From: Antedon mediterranea
Taxonomy: Eukaryota; Echinodermata; Crinoidea; Comatulida; Antedonidae
Length of the DNA stretch: 64,000 nt
Direction: 5' to 3'
Assembly: GCF_964355755.1 (NCBI RefSeq)
Contig: NC_092670.1
Location: 34,647,795-34,711,794, forward strand
This document shows, one piece after another, positions 46,701 through 58,700 of this stretch. The position numbers were made by a program, and so were the translations under genes. Below the pieces are notes generated by a model. The model searched no databases. It was not told the DNA's origin and saw only the letters and a list, made by a program, of their open reading frames with translations. The first letter of the stretch is position 1, and each line of letters begins with the position of its first letter.

Positions 46701-49700
46701 CTAGGCCTAGGCTATAGCCTAGTAGTTCTACTAGCCTAGCTAGTAAACTGATGATAATATTCATACCATTTCTAAACAAGTTTGTTGCGTGAAACTCGGC
46801 CACTTACAGTGAAACACCAAAACAATTAGGGTATAGGCCTACATACAATAATAAAATTAAAGACTTCTTATTGAAAATTCATCCATTATTTTTTATTCAG
46901 ATAACAAACAAACATGCCAATCCACATAAACCTTTGTAATGCTTCGGCGGCATAGCTAGCGCGCGACCGATACACAATGCGCCAAACCATCGCTGTACGC
47001 GGTACTGTGATGCGCGGTGTATGTTATTTCGACAGGTACCATTTTGACAATCGTTCGTAACCAGATTAGTTACTTTCAAAAGGTAAAATTTTTACGGTCC
47101 AGACCGAATTTAGTGTCCATATTTATAGTATGTACCAATAATTAACATATCTACCGGATTTCGTAAAGAAACGCGAAAAACGAAGATCTTCGTGTTTGGC
47201 AGTCAAGCGTTGTGTTTCCAAAAACGAAGATCTTCGTGTTTGGCAGTCAAAGTGTTAAGGGGATGCTTTTTTTTTAGTCCTGAAGGCTTCTAAATTCTAC
47301 TGTATAAAAAATGTATTTTCAATGTGCCTGTTTTCACATCATAGCATTATTGATTGGTGATACCATAGAGATGTAAGACTAAGAGTGGAATTATAAGAAT
47401 CTGTATGGTAATTTCAAATGTCTACCAAGAGAAATTATTCAGCATTTTGTCAAATCTGTTTAATATGAAATCAATAAAATCTATATTTCTAATAAATCAC
47501 AGTGGTTGTTCAGCATACTGTACACAACAACCTGTATTTTAATTAAAACAACATTTTATATTGAAAACATGTCACTTTCAATTCTTAGAGAACATCACTT
47601 TTGAGAAACGTCACTTTGTTAGAAAACGTCACTTTTGTGAAATTTCATGACCAATTTTACCAAATTGTTTCAAATACAGTAGTACAGAATATACAAAGAT
47701 GTATACAGTATTATTACTCGGTCAATTAAACCCCTTTAGTGCCATGATGTGCATACATCCCCCCTACAGTACCTCTTATATTATTTGTAAAACAGATTTG
47801 AGAATAAATGACAATGAAAAAAAAATTCATCAAAAGCAAGTCTATGCCACAGTTGTTCAAAGCTTCTTGTTGCCATATCAACAAATTTAGATTTAATAGT
47901 AGTACTCTATATTTAATTTCATTTATTTTTTTGCCACAAGTGTTCAATAGGTTATGACAGCAACAAGTGTCATAACAGTAACAGTGGATACTACTACAGT
48001 ACACAACTAGAATGATTATTTAACATAATTCTTGTTTAGAACACATTAGTTGAATGATCCTGAGAACTTTAAAATACAAAAAGACAAACGATGGTATTAA
48101 TTAATTAATGAATACAATGTCATTGTCATTTCAACTAATTACTACAAGATATGTAAACAATATTAATACTAATTATCTAATTAATTATTTAACTCATTAG
48201 CTGTGAAACCGCACTACTGTTTTCATAAACTACTTTACTACAGTACACTTTTGGTATGAATTTAAAAAAAATATATATAGTTAACATATTATGGTAATAA
48301 TATCCTTTAAGTTCTGTCTACAGGAAAAAAGTGTCCAAATATGGTAGTGATATGCCCAAATATGGTAGTGATATGCCCAAATATGGTAGTGATATGCCCA
48401 AATATGGTAGTGATATAATATCATGTCCATGTATATTATTTTGTCAAAGTTTGAGAGTGTAGACAGAGTTCTACAGTATTTTCATAATAGGGGGAAGATG
48501 TTGGTCTGGTTTTTTAAATTAGATTTTTTATTTTATATATCATTTTTTTTCTCTAATGTATTATTTTTTATTTTATTTTTTAATTTGAACAATTTTAATC
48601 ATGGATGACACCTTTTACATCTCACCATAGCCCTAGGAAAAAAATAGGTACAGTAGTCCTTGATTGTTCTTGAATATTTTTTGTTTTTCAGGTCTAAGCG
48701 CTCTAAAGCGCCACCGCCTCCACAAATGTTAAAGAAGTCGGAACAACATAACATGGATACAAGCAATGGTCATGCCTCTACTCGTAACGGCAACTCCTCA
48801 ACAAACGGTACAAAACCAAAACTTAATACTAGGAGTTTACGAGTCCATATGCCGAATGGGAAGATTGTTCAAGCAACCGTGGATGCCAAGTAAGTAATTT
48901 AAGGCTTATTAATTTGTTTACATACTTATCAACCTCGCTCTCGCAAAGTGTCAATCACAAACCTATCGATTTTTTACTCGCAAATTAAAAAAAATTTATT
49001 ACTCTTTCAATTAAAAATGTATTTTTAATGATATAATATACTGTAATTATTAATGAATAAATAAAAGCTTCAAACGCTTAAAATGATACGTGTTAAAAAT
49101 AGAAACATCTGCTAGTGTACAGTATCTCTACAGATGGACATCAATCACATCAGTTCAATATCTGTTGCATAGTAAAATAATCTTAGAATAGATGAAAACA
49201 CATGTTTTAAAGTTAGCATGATTGTCTCCTGAGATACATAGCCCTGTTAATCAGTGACTTTACTAATTACTTTAAAACTAAAATGTTACACTTTACTGTA
49301 TGCATTTGAAGTACTTCCTCTTTCCGTTGCTGGCATTGTTCTTGTGATTTAAAGAGTGAAAAGACAACAATACTGATAATTAAATTAAGAATTAATGATT
49401 GAAATAAGTGTTCTTGTTGATAAAGTTTTTTTGTACTGTATATCTTTATTGACATTTATGGTATCCATCAAGTTGAACTGATTATCTTAATCACTTTTAC
49501 TATCATACATGTTTATCACGCACAACAACAAAAAGTTCCACATACACTTAAAGACTTATCATGAATTTAATTAAATTAAATGAAATAAGTGTTCTTCTGT
49601 ACTTTTTTTGCATCAAATTCAACTGATTTTTTTAATCACTATTTTAAAGGGGGATTCTGGGTTTAAAATTGCTTTTAAATATCGTTTATTTATTAAATAA

Positions 49701-52700
49701 AAAATATCATAACAATATAGACATGTCAGAATGAAGAAGTAATAACGAGAAATTAAAAAAAATTAATTTCATATACATTTTAGGGTAAATTCATGGAAAG
49801 TCTGTTTTTCAGCAGCTTAGGGAAGCTCATTAATATTCATGAGATATTCACAAAATCACGTCATCAGTGGATTCCAAATACTCGACGTCATGTACGTTGT
49901 GTTTGTTAACTTCATCTCTCTCCCCTGTCAAACGACAACCACCCGATCATTGTGAAATACATTTTTTGTAGATTTTCTAAGCTAGGCCTAAAGTGTAATA
50001 ATAACAGTAGTACCATATATTTATTTGACATTTAATGAAATACAACATTTAGTAAAGATTACGGAGTCTTAAATTATATACTATTTTTATACCTCGAATA
50101 GTACAGATCGTATTATTGGCTTCACGTACTAGGCTAGGCCTAGCCTAAATCATTTGTTTTCATGGGTGAGAGCCATTCTGACTATGGATTCCATGCCACG
50201 ATGGCTACGTTAAAACATTGGGGCCCATCATGGGCCTAGCTAGCCTACTAAACGATTGGCCCATAAATAATAAAACTCGGTGGATTCCAAACCTATCCTA
50301 TCAACCAAACTCCTAAACAATCTAAACCTAAAACATTCTACAAAATCGGCTGTAAATATTGAGGCAAAACAAGGTCTGATCGCCGTCCGCACGTATGGTG
50401 TCCCGATCGTCTAAGTAGGCCTAAAATAGGCCTAGTTTACTCTCCAAAAAAGCAGATACTGCATCAAGCAAGTAGACCAGGTAGTAGGAAGGAGACCTAG
50501 CCGATTCGGCCCAGTTAAAAATTGAGCTAGCTAGTGTAGTAGACCCTATGCGAATTGATACTACCAGGCCTTTTACTATAGGCTACACTTGTTAAAATTA
50601 GCAATATACTTATGTTTACAAATATTCCAACTCTCTCATTCGAGCTATATTATCTATACCATTCCGGTAGGTCGAGTCGACCTTCAACCAAATACTGTAC
50701 ATCGTTCATGTTGTGATTATAGACGGGGTATACTCGACCCGACCAGTTTGGTATTGTATACTGTATCTGCTTATCACGTGACATGCCAGGCATGGGCAGG
50801 TAGAGCACGTGTATCGTCGTCTCGCTCTCCTCGCTCAGCAGGAATGCATACGTTACGCTTCATTGATTTTGAAGGCTTTCCCTAAGTCAGTGCGAAAATC
50901 GGCAAACGTAAAGTGCAAACATATCTAATTTTTCACTGTTTTGATGAATTTTCATAGAAAATTGACTTTATAAATGGGAAGACCGACTAAAATTACATTA
51001 GATAAGTATAATTTCACAAAAGTAATTAATATGGTTAATGATAACGAGTCGTCGGAACATTGACCATTTCACGAATTTCCTATTCTGTAACACAGTGTCA
51101 TATCGCCGTAGCTGCACTTGTAATCTGGCCTCATTTCACAGCCTTCGTTCTGCTTCACTGGGCGCTTATATAAATAAAACTAGTTTGATAGTGTGGACAG
51201 AGCTTTACGTAGGAAAGCAAACTTGACACTTTGTAACACTTGTGTGAGACATGTACAGTCGGTACCATGTAAAGGAGAGCAAAATAGAAAGCAATTTAAC
51301 TAGAAACTATTTGTTTTGTTGATCTTTTGTTCATCTACCGTGACAAATAATACTGTGAGTTCCTGTTAGTGACTGTAAGAAGCCTACAGTAGTTCATGAT
51401 TGAGAGTCTTGTCTGGTTTGTCACACATACAATACTGTAGGCTATAACATCAACTTACTGTAAGGCTTCTGACAGTACGCCAGTAATGTACAAGAATAAT
51501 ACAAATTTGACTTTGTTTTGCCTTTTAGTCTGTCTTCCAGCGACCTTCTTGTGATGATGGCAGGGAAGAACAAGTTGAATCCAGTTTCTCATATGATGCA
51601 GGTGCCATCCAGTAATCCTCCAGGAGATTTAGTGATAGTAAGTACTGTACATTCCTTCATGTAGGAAATGGTTATATAGTGATTCTTCAGAGTATTAGTT
51701 ATGCAGTAACAATGTTACATTTATGATAGCGCTATTTTTTGTTAGATTAGAATAACAATCTATTCCATACATAAGTGTCCCATTGGGTTCTGTGACATGA
51801 CATGAAAAAATAGTAGACCAAGGTGCGAGTCTGTCAAGAACCCACTCTCAATTGGGGCAGCCCTTTCTTACAGTAACAGATCGGCCATTGATGCATTTGT
51901 TCAAGGCTGGGAATTTTAATGCTTTGCTTGAATATATAACTTCTTCATGTCTGGCATCTGGCATAAATACAACAAGAGGCTTATTGTATTTTTATTCTGA
52001 ATATCATTTGATATATTCTTAAAGACACAAGTTCAAAGTTGTTATGTCAGTAGTTTACTCTATCTGCTATTTGCATTTTTAACATTGTGTAACTTAGGCT
52101 GATTGTTTTGTGATGCATACTGCATGATTCTTTGACTTAAAACATTTTAAATTATTTATGTATTGGACCACTTTTTGTTACTGATTTTACAGTAAAACTT
52201 ATACCCTTTTCACATGCATAAATTGTTAAAAGCGCCTTATTTGATTAATATGGTTGGTCAGTTTAATACCAGGGCAATACACGCAGGTGCAGATGCAGGT
52301 GTGAAAAGGGTATACAACCATACTTTATGACAATCTGGCAATTTAAACAATCTAAAAATAAAGGCATAATTCATACTGTAATTACTATTTTGGTAAATAC
52401 ATAACATTACCGTATTTACCAGAAGATCCACTGACTGAATAATTTCAGATAAAGTAACACAAGAGACAGAACACATATTGAGAATTTAATTCCTCATTTA
52501 TTTCTCATAATTAAATTGTTAATTCTTTTTTTTTTTCAGTTGAAACCTAGTCAATGTGTAGGTGATATAAACGGAGATATCGTGTTTGTTGTTGCAAAAG
52601 CTCAAAAGGAACAGTTTTCAATAAAACGTGATGAGAAAAAGTCTGCTGTATTTGAGGTAAATGTTTCTTCATTGCATATTTATGTAATAATTGGCCTATT

Positions 52701-55700
52701 ATTATTTGATAACAGATGTCTGCGTAGACCTGCTCTGTTTAATAAAGTGAAAAGTGTAGACAGACAGACAGGCAGGCAGACATAGTCCTATTAATTTCAA
52801 AGGAAATTGCTGCACATAAATTCATTAAGGCCATGTTCACACACGCAACCTAATGGTTACCAATGTCTAATAGTTGTAATAGTCCCTATTCACAGTTTCA
52901 ATATTTCACCAAATATAAAACAATCCAAAGGTCATGTATCCTTAATTCTAAAGCTCTGTCTACACTATCAAACTTTGTGTGACAAAAAAGTTTGATGTAC
53001 CCAAATATGGTAGTGATATGCTTAAATATGGTAGTGATGACATCATCATGTTCATATATGGGCACATCACATAAAGTTTGATAGTGTAGACAAAACAAAA
53101 TTGTTTATACCGAAGCCTTTGAAACTCTGCAATGTCATCAAAGGAAGGAATAGAGTTGATTGACTATTTAAAGGTCAAATCGGAACCCTTCTCAATCTTG
53201 ATAAACCATTCAGATCGAGTGTTCCCACTCAGCTCCTGAATTGAATTACAGTCCGCCAGTGTAAACCAGGCCTTAGATATTAGTGGAATGCCTGTATACC
53301 ATTTTATGTAATAAATAATGGAATGAATAATTTGTTTCCATTTAGCATCAAGCAGAAACTAGTTTGTGTGATCATGGTGGGAATAAATATATCTTCCATT
53401 GTGTGATATGGTACAATCAATCAATAACATTACATTGAAGAATCAGTTAAATAATAAATTGATAGTTTTAATTTTGCATCATAGAGAATCTATTATGATA
53501 CTAGTACGCCTATTTTGACCAACCTGATGTTATGTACAATGCAGAAGAAAAAGTTCCCCACTTGAGAAAATCTTGCCTTATTATTTTACTACTGTGTTAT
53601 TCAGCTAAATAAAATAATCTATTTTGTGTTTATTCGACAGTCAAAATCCAAATCTAAATTTAAAAAGGTTGGTTCTGGTAACGATTTAGCTTTTTAGCAT
53701 TTTGTACTGGAACTAATAAAAACCTTGCAACTGCAATACGTAACTTAAGCTCTGTCTACACTATCAAACTAGTTTGACAACAAAAGCGTGATGTGCCCAA
53801 ATATGGTAGTGATATGCCCAAATATGGTAGTGATACGACATCATCATGTCCATATATGGAACATCACTTTTTTGTCACACAAACTTTGATGGTGTATTTA
53901 GACGGAGCTTTTGATTATGAAACCACTAGTGCATAACGAACATCTAAACATACTTACAACATTTACTGAATAACTTGCGTTGTGTGAAACCTTCGGAAAG
54001 TTTTGTGAGCATGCTCAGATGTTGGTCAAGCTCCATTGATTTCATTGTCCATGTGCTAGGTATTGCAATCAGTATTTCTTATTAAGATTAATTTTAACTT
54101 TATATAGCATGAATTAACTGGATGATTCAAACTAACATAGATAAATAATGCTATTTTTATAATGGTAGTTTTAATAGTATCTTAACGTTCCAGCCATTGT
54201 AGATTCATGGACGTAGGTCTATGGTAGATTCATGCTACAGTAAATATAGAGAGAGAAGCGATATTATTTGATCTTGGTCGTGCCAAGGGAGACCTGTTGT
54301 TGTTTCCATGAGTACAATAGGCTGTTTAAATATCAATTTTCTTTTTACAATTTTTTTTAAATTCTTTTTTTTCCAGCAATTTATATTCATTATTACTACT
54401 TACAGGAGATATATATCAAAATAAGCTCTCAACAAAACTCTTGTATAATGACAGCCAATCAGATGGCTATCATTGAGCGTGCAGTATCTTATCTCGGCTA
54501 GTTTACCCTTTAACCTTTAGCTTATAATCTATGTTTAGTTCTCAACTGAACTTCTTGACTAATTTACTACAATATCTTTATTCATTATCTATATTCTAAT
54601 TTTCAATTTCTATTCAAAAATATATTCATAAATTTAAATTAAATCAATTATAAAAATAAAACTGTCATCTTTTATCGAATACAATTTATGTGTATTTTGC
54701 CGCTCTGAATAAAATTTGACATTTATGTTGATGCTTATATCGGCATTAATTTCTGTAGGCTAATTACTGTTGCTAAGGAAAGTGTTGACTGTATTTTTTA
54801 GCATATATAAATTCAACAAAAAAAAAAAACTTGTCTCAATAAGTGAATTACAATGAACGTCATAAATTGTTTTATTAGCTAGCCAAAAAAAAAAAATGAA
54901 GAAAGAAAATGTGTAGTAGTAACGTACAATAATTATTGTGATTGTGAAGTGCTTTTATCCCATGTAAATCATACAGTAGATATATCATTTATATTATTAG
55001 ATAATTAAGGCATAACATATTTTTAACAAATGTTTTCTAAATAGATAATTGAAAATGATATGTGTCTTTTATTTTTTTTTTTATCTTTGCTACAATCTTT
55101 CTATTTTCTATTGAAATGCGGGTAAAAAATATTTTTTTCGCAGAATCGGAAAATTCTACAAAAAGGGATGCAGCCAGAGGTCTGTTAACTATAGCATTAA
55201 ATGGTTAAATACATTAGGGTTTATTAATCCATGGCAAAATATAATCATCCTGTAATGTACCTTTATGTCAACATTGTTAACTGTAGGTTTTTATTATGTT
55301 TTCATGATCAATATTAAATATGTGTGTTGGACATTATTTTTTTTATTTTTGGAGGGTTAAAGTTATTTCTATAAAGTGAACTGGTTTAAAATTTATTGTA
55401 TTGGACTCTTTTTAAGAAATTTGGAGACCGAATAAAACGTATGCCCAAGCAACAAACATTGATAAAAATTGGTGTTTACTTTGGTTCCTTTTACTAATGA
55501 ATTATGTTTAAAAAGAAGTTTTAAAAGTTTGACTGTATTATACTAATACTAATAACTTCATATTGTCCATACTATAGAAGATGGAAGTGCAACTTACTGA
55601 AAACTGGCAATAAGAAATAAACTAATTTATAATATTAAATTCTATATTCAGGATCTTGTCAAATTTGAAATGATAAAAATAATAATGTATGTCACACTGG

Positions 55701-58700
55701 ATAAAGGCATGGACATTGAATTCTTTATAAATATGGAGAGTATGTCGTATTACGTGACTAGCTTACCTGATGAACCGACATCGACCCTTTTTCTCTTCGA
55801 GGGGAGAACAAAAGTAAAATAATCTTGAATTCAAGTTATAACAATAGATTGTTCTCTCTCATATGGCACCATGTGTAAACATTTCGGCATCTCGAAAAGA
55901 AATGGTGTGGTATGTATGGGCGTTAACTGCCCACTTGAGGACGTGGTAACGGACGATACCACTTGGACGGGAATACTAAGAATATTTTAACTTTTCGATA
56001 TCTTCTCCACTCGAAGGGGGAAAAGGGCCTACAGTATGTTGGTTTATCCAGGTAAGCTTTGACTTGGAGACTACCAACACCACTATTGGTTTGTGTAATA
56101 TAAACAGCGTTTTATATATAAATTATTTGAAAATTATTGGTTTAATATTTGCATGTAAGGGAATAAAGATTGCTTTAATAAATGCACTTTCGTTATCTGC
56201 ACAATTTGCATGTAGGATTGACATTATCCCAAAGGTCATTGGATCTGTACACTTTTGCTTGTTTTGATATCACTAATATTTGTTGAAAGCATTGTCAACC
56301 ATGATATTAAATCATATGATTTAAAATTGAAAGCATGATATGCTTATCTAGTAGTAAAATTCAGAGAAAAGAAAAAAGTGGAATTGCTACTCTATAGCCG
56401 TTTCTTTTTCAATTTGTTAAGCAGCTCCAATACAACTGAAGTTGCCAAATTCGCAATTGACTTTCTATTGGTAAAACCAACTAAAGCAAATAGTCATTTT
56501 GAGGTTCTCCATCTTCACCAGGTAGTGGGGTGACGATTACTTGTTTTGAAGAAAAGCCTATAGTGCGATCACTTTAAAAGCCTAGTGCGATCACTTTTAA
56601 AGCCTAGTGCGATCACTTTTAAAGCCTAGTGCGATCACTTTAAAAGCCTAGTGCGATCACTTTAAAAGCCTAGTGCGATCACTTTAAAAGCCTAGTGCGA
56701 TCACTTTAAAAGCCTAGTGCGATCACTTTAAAAGCCTAGTGCGATCACTTTAAAAGCCTAGTGCGATCACTTTAAAAGCCTAGTGCGATCACTTTAAAAG
56801 CCTAGTGCGATCACTTTAGAAGCCTAGTGCGATCACTTTAGAAGCCTAGTGCGATCACTTTAAAAGCCTAGTGCGATCACTTTAAAAGCCTAGTGCGATC
56901 ACTTTAAAAGCCTAGTGCGATCACTTTAAAAGCCTAGTGCGATCACTTTAAAAGCCTAGTATAGTTTGTTTTACCAAGTGAAATTTCTCCGGAAGAATTA
57001 CTGAATGGTTGTACTATAATAACTAAAATTTAATAATTGATTGATTGAAATATATATTTATACTGGGTGACCTCTTCAGTCAAAGACTGGTCTCCCAGAG
57101 GGCCCAGTTGGTGATCAGTGGCTGTGATGTACTAATACACCGGGGTAACCCCCTACTCGTCTCGAAAGATGTACTAGGCTCTTTAAAGTGCACACGAGCT
57201 AGTTGTGTACACTGGACCTACGGTTTATAGTCCTTATCCGAGAAGACTCGTTCTACCACCAGAACCATGGAGTGAGTGAGCCTCGAACCCCTGCCGATGT
57301 TATGGCTACGTAAAGACGGTTCCACTGTCTTTACCGCTCGGCCACTCACTCGACATGAGAATAGCGTATGTTCATATTTTGTCTTCATACACAGCACCCT
57401 CAATTAATGATAACACATTCTTGATTATTTTGCCTGTGGCTCTTATTGGTCATGTCTAAGACAAGCCAAATGGAAATGACCGGAAAAATGGGTTTTTTTT
57501 AGCAAAAAATAAACATCCTTTGTGAAAGAGACTCTTTAATGTCAATTGTAATTTAATCCATACACATCCAGAGATCACCCATGATTGCTACTGTTCTACC
57601 AATTTCAATTTAGTTGGTAATTACCAGTCATTAGTATGATATTGTTATTTAATAGGGAGTGTCATCCTTGCTTAGCCTAGTGGACTTTAATATAATGCAA
57701 ATATTTGATGTGTAAACAGCAGTAGGCACAATATTATTCTATAGATTTTCACACAAGATTGACAAATTTGACAGGCACTGATATACTACTAGAATAGTTA
57801 ATTGATTTTTGATGGTTAAAGATGAGGAGATCTGTGAGAATGAGAAAAGCTACTTTAACAGAGATTCGAAACTGGAACCTCTGGTTGATATCCAGAAGTC
57901 ATCATTAGGCCACCACTTGGATATTATTATAGCATATAAATTGTTTTAATGTTTAGGAAATTTATAAATATTTGTATTAAATCTCAACAGTATTAATTGG
58001 CATTTTTAAATTTTAGTGATAGTGTCTGCTAGTAAAACCCATTTTTAGAATTTTACTAATTTACTTGCAGAAAATATCACAACATTGAAATCTCTGATCT
58101 ATAGTTTTTATAATAACCAGGAGTGAAAATGGCCACACCAAATTGGCACTGACTGCCTAATGATCTCACACAGTCACTATTTGTAGATCTTTGAGGGAAA
58201 GGATTTTGAAATCGGATTTTTAATGATTACAGTTTCAGAACTATTAATCTTTACTATAATTAATCTTTTGATGATACATAATTTGCATATGACCTTCGAT
58301 TAAGAAAAGATTGACATTGGCATTAACATTGGTCTTACAATAGGTGCATTGTTAATACTGCTATTGCTTATTATAATAGGTCTATAATTGTCATTATATA
58401 CTTGGGAGGTGTACTATGCTAATTAGGGAGTATAGCGGTATAGCTTGGTGAATAACATGCTTGCTTTGTCATCTTAAGATCATGGGTTCAATTCTAACTT
58501 TGGTCTTATTGTACCTAGCTTAAACTATCATAATATTATAGGAATAGGTCTAATATTTTAATAATTTATATGTTAAATTATTGATCCTAAATAAAAAAAA
58601 AATGTAACGAGGCTATGTTAGTTTTGATAACTAAAAGATGTCAACGTTTGTTTTCTTTCATAATTTTTTTAAAATTTTTTATATTCCTTTTTTTATTGTC

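Larger units (their letters stand above)
40797..48691. other. COBL intron 1
   Basis: 7.9 kb with no recognisable exon. Holds MITE A copies 10 and 11, an inserted TIR element, SINE H copy 2, a 5S-SINE tail, a 1.07-kb TTAA element, and AT-rich unique DNA with many TACTGTA words. Confidence 0.65.
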
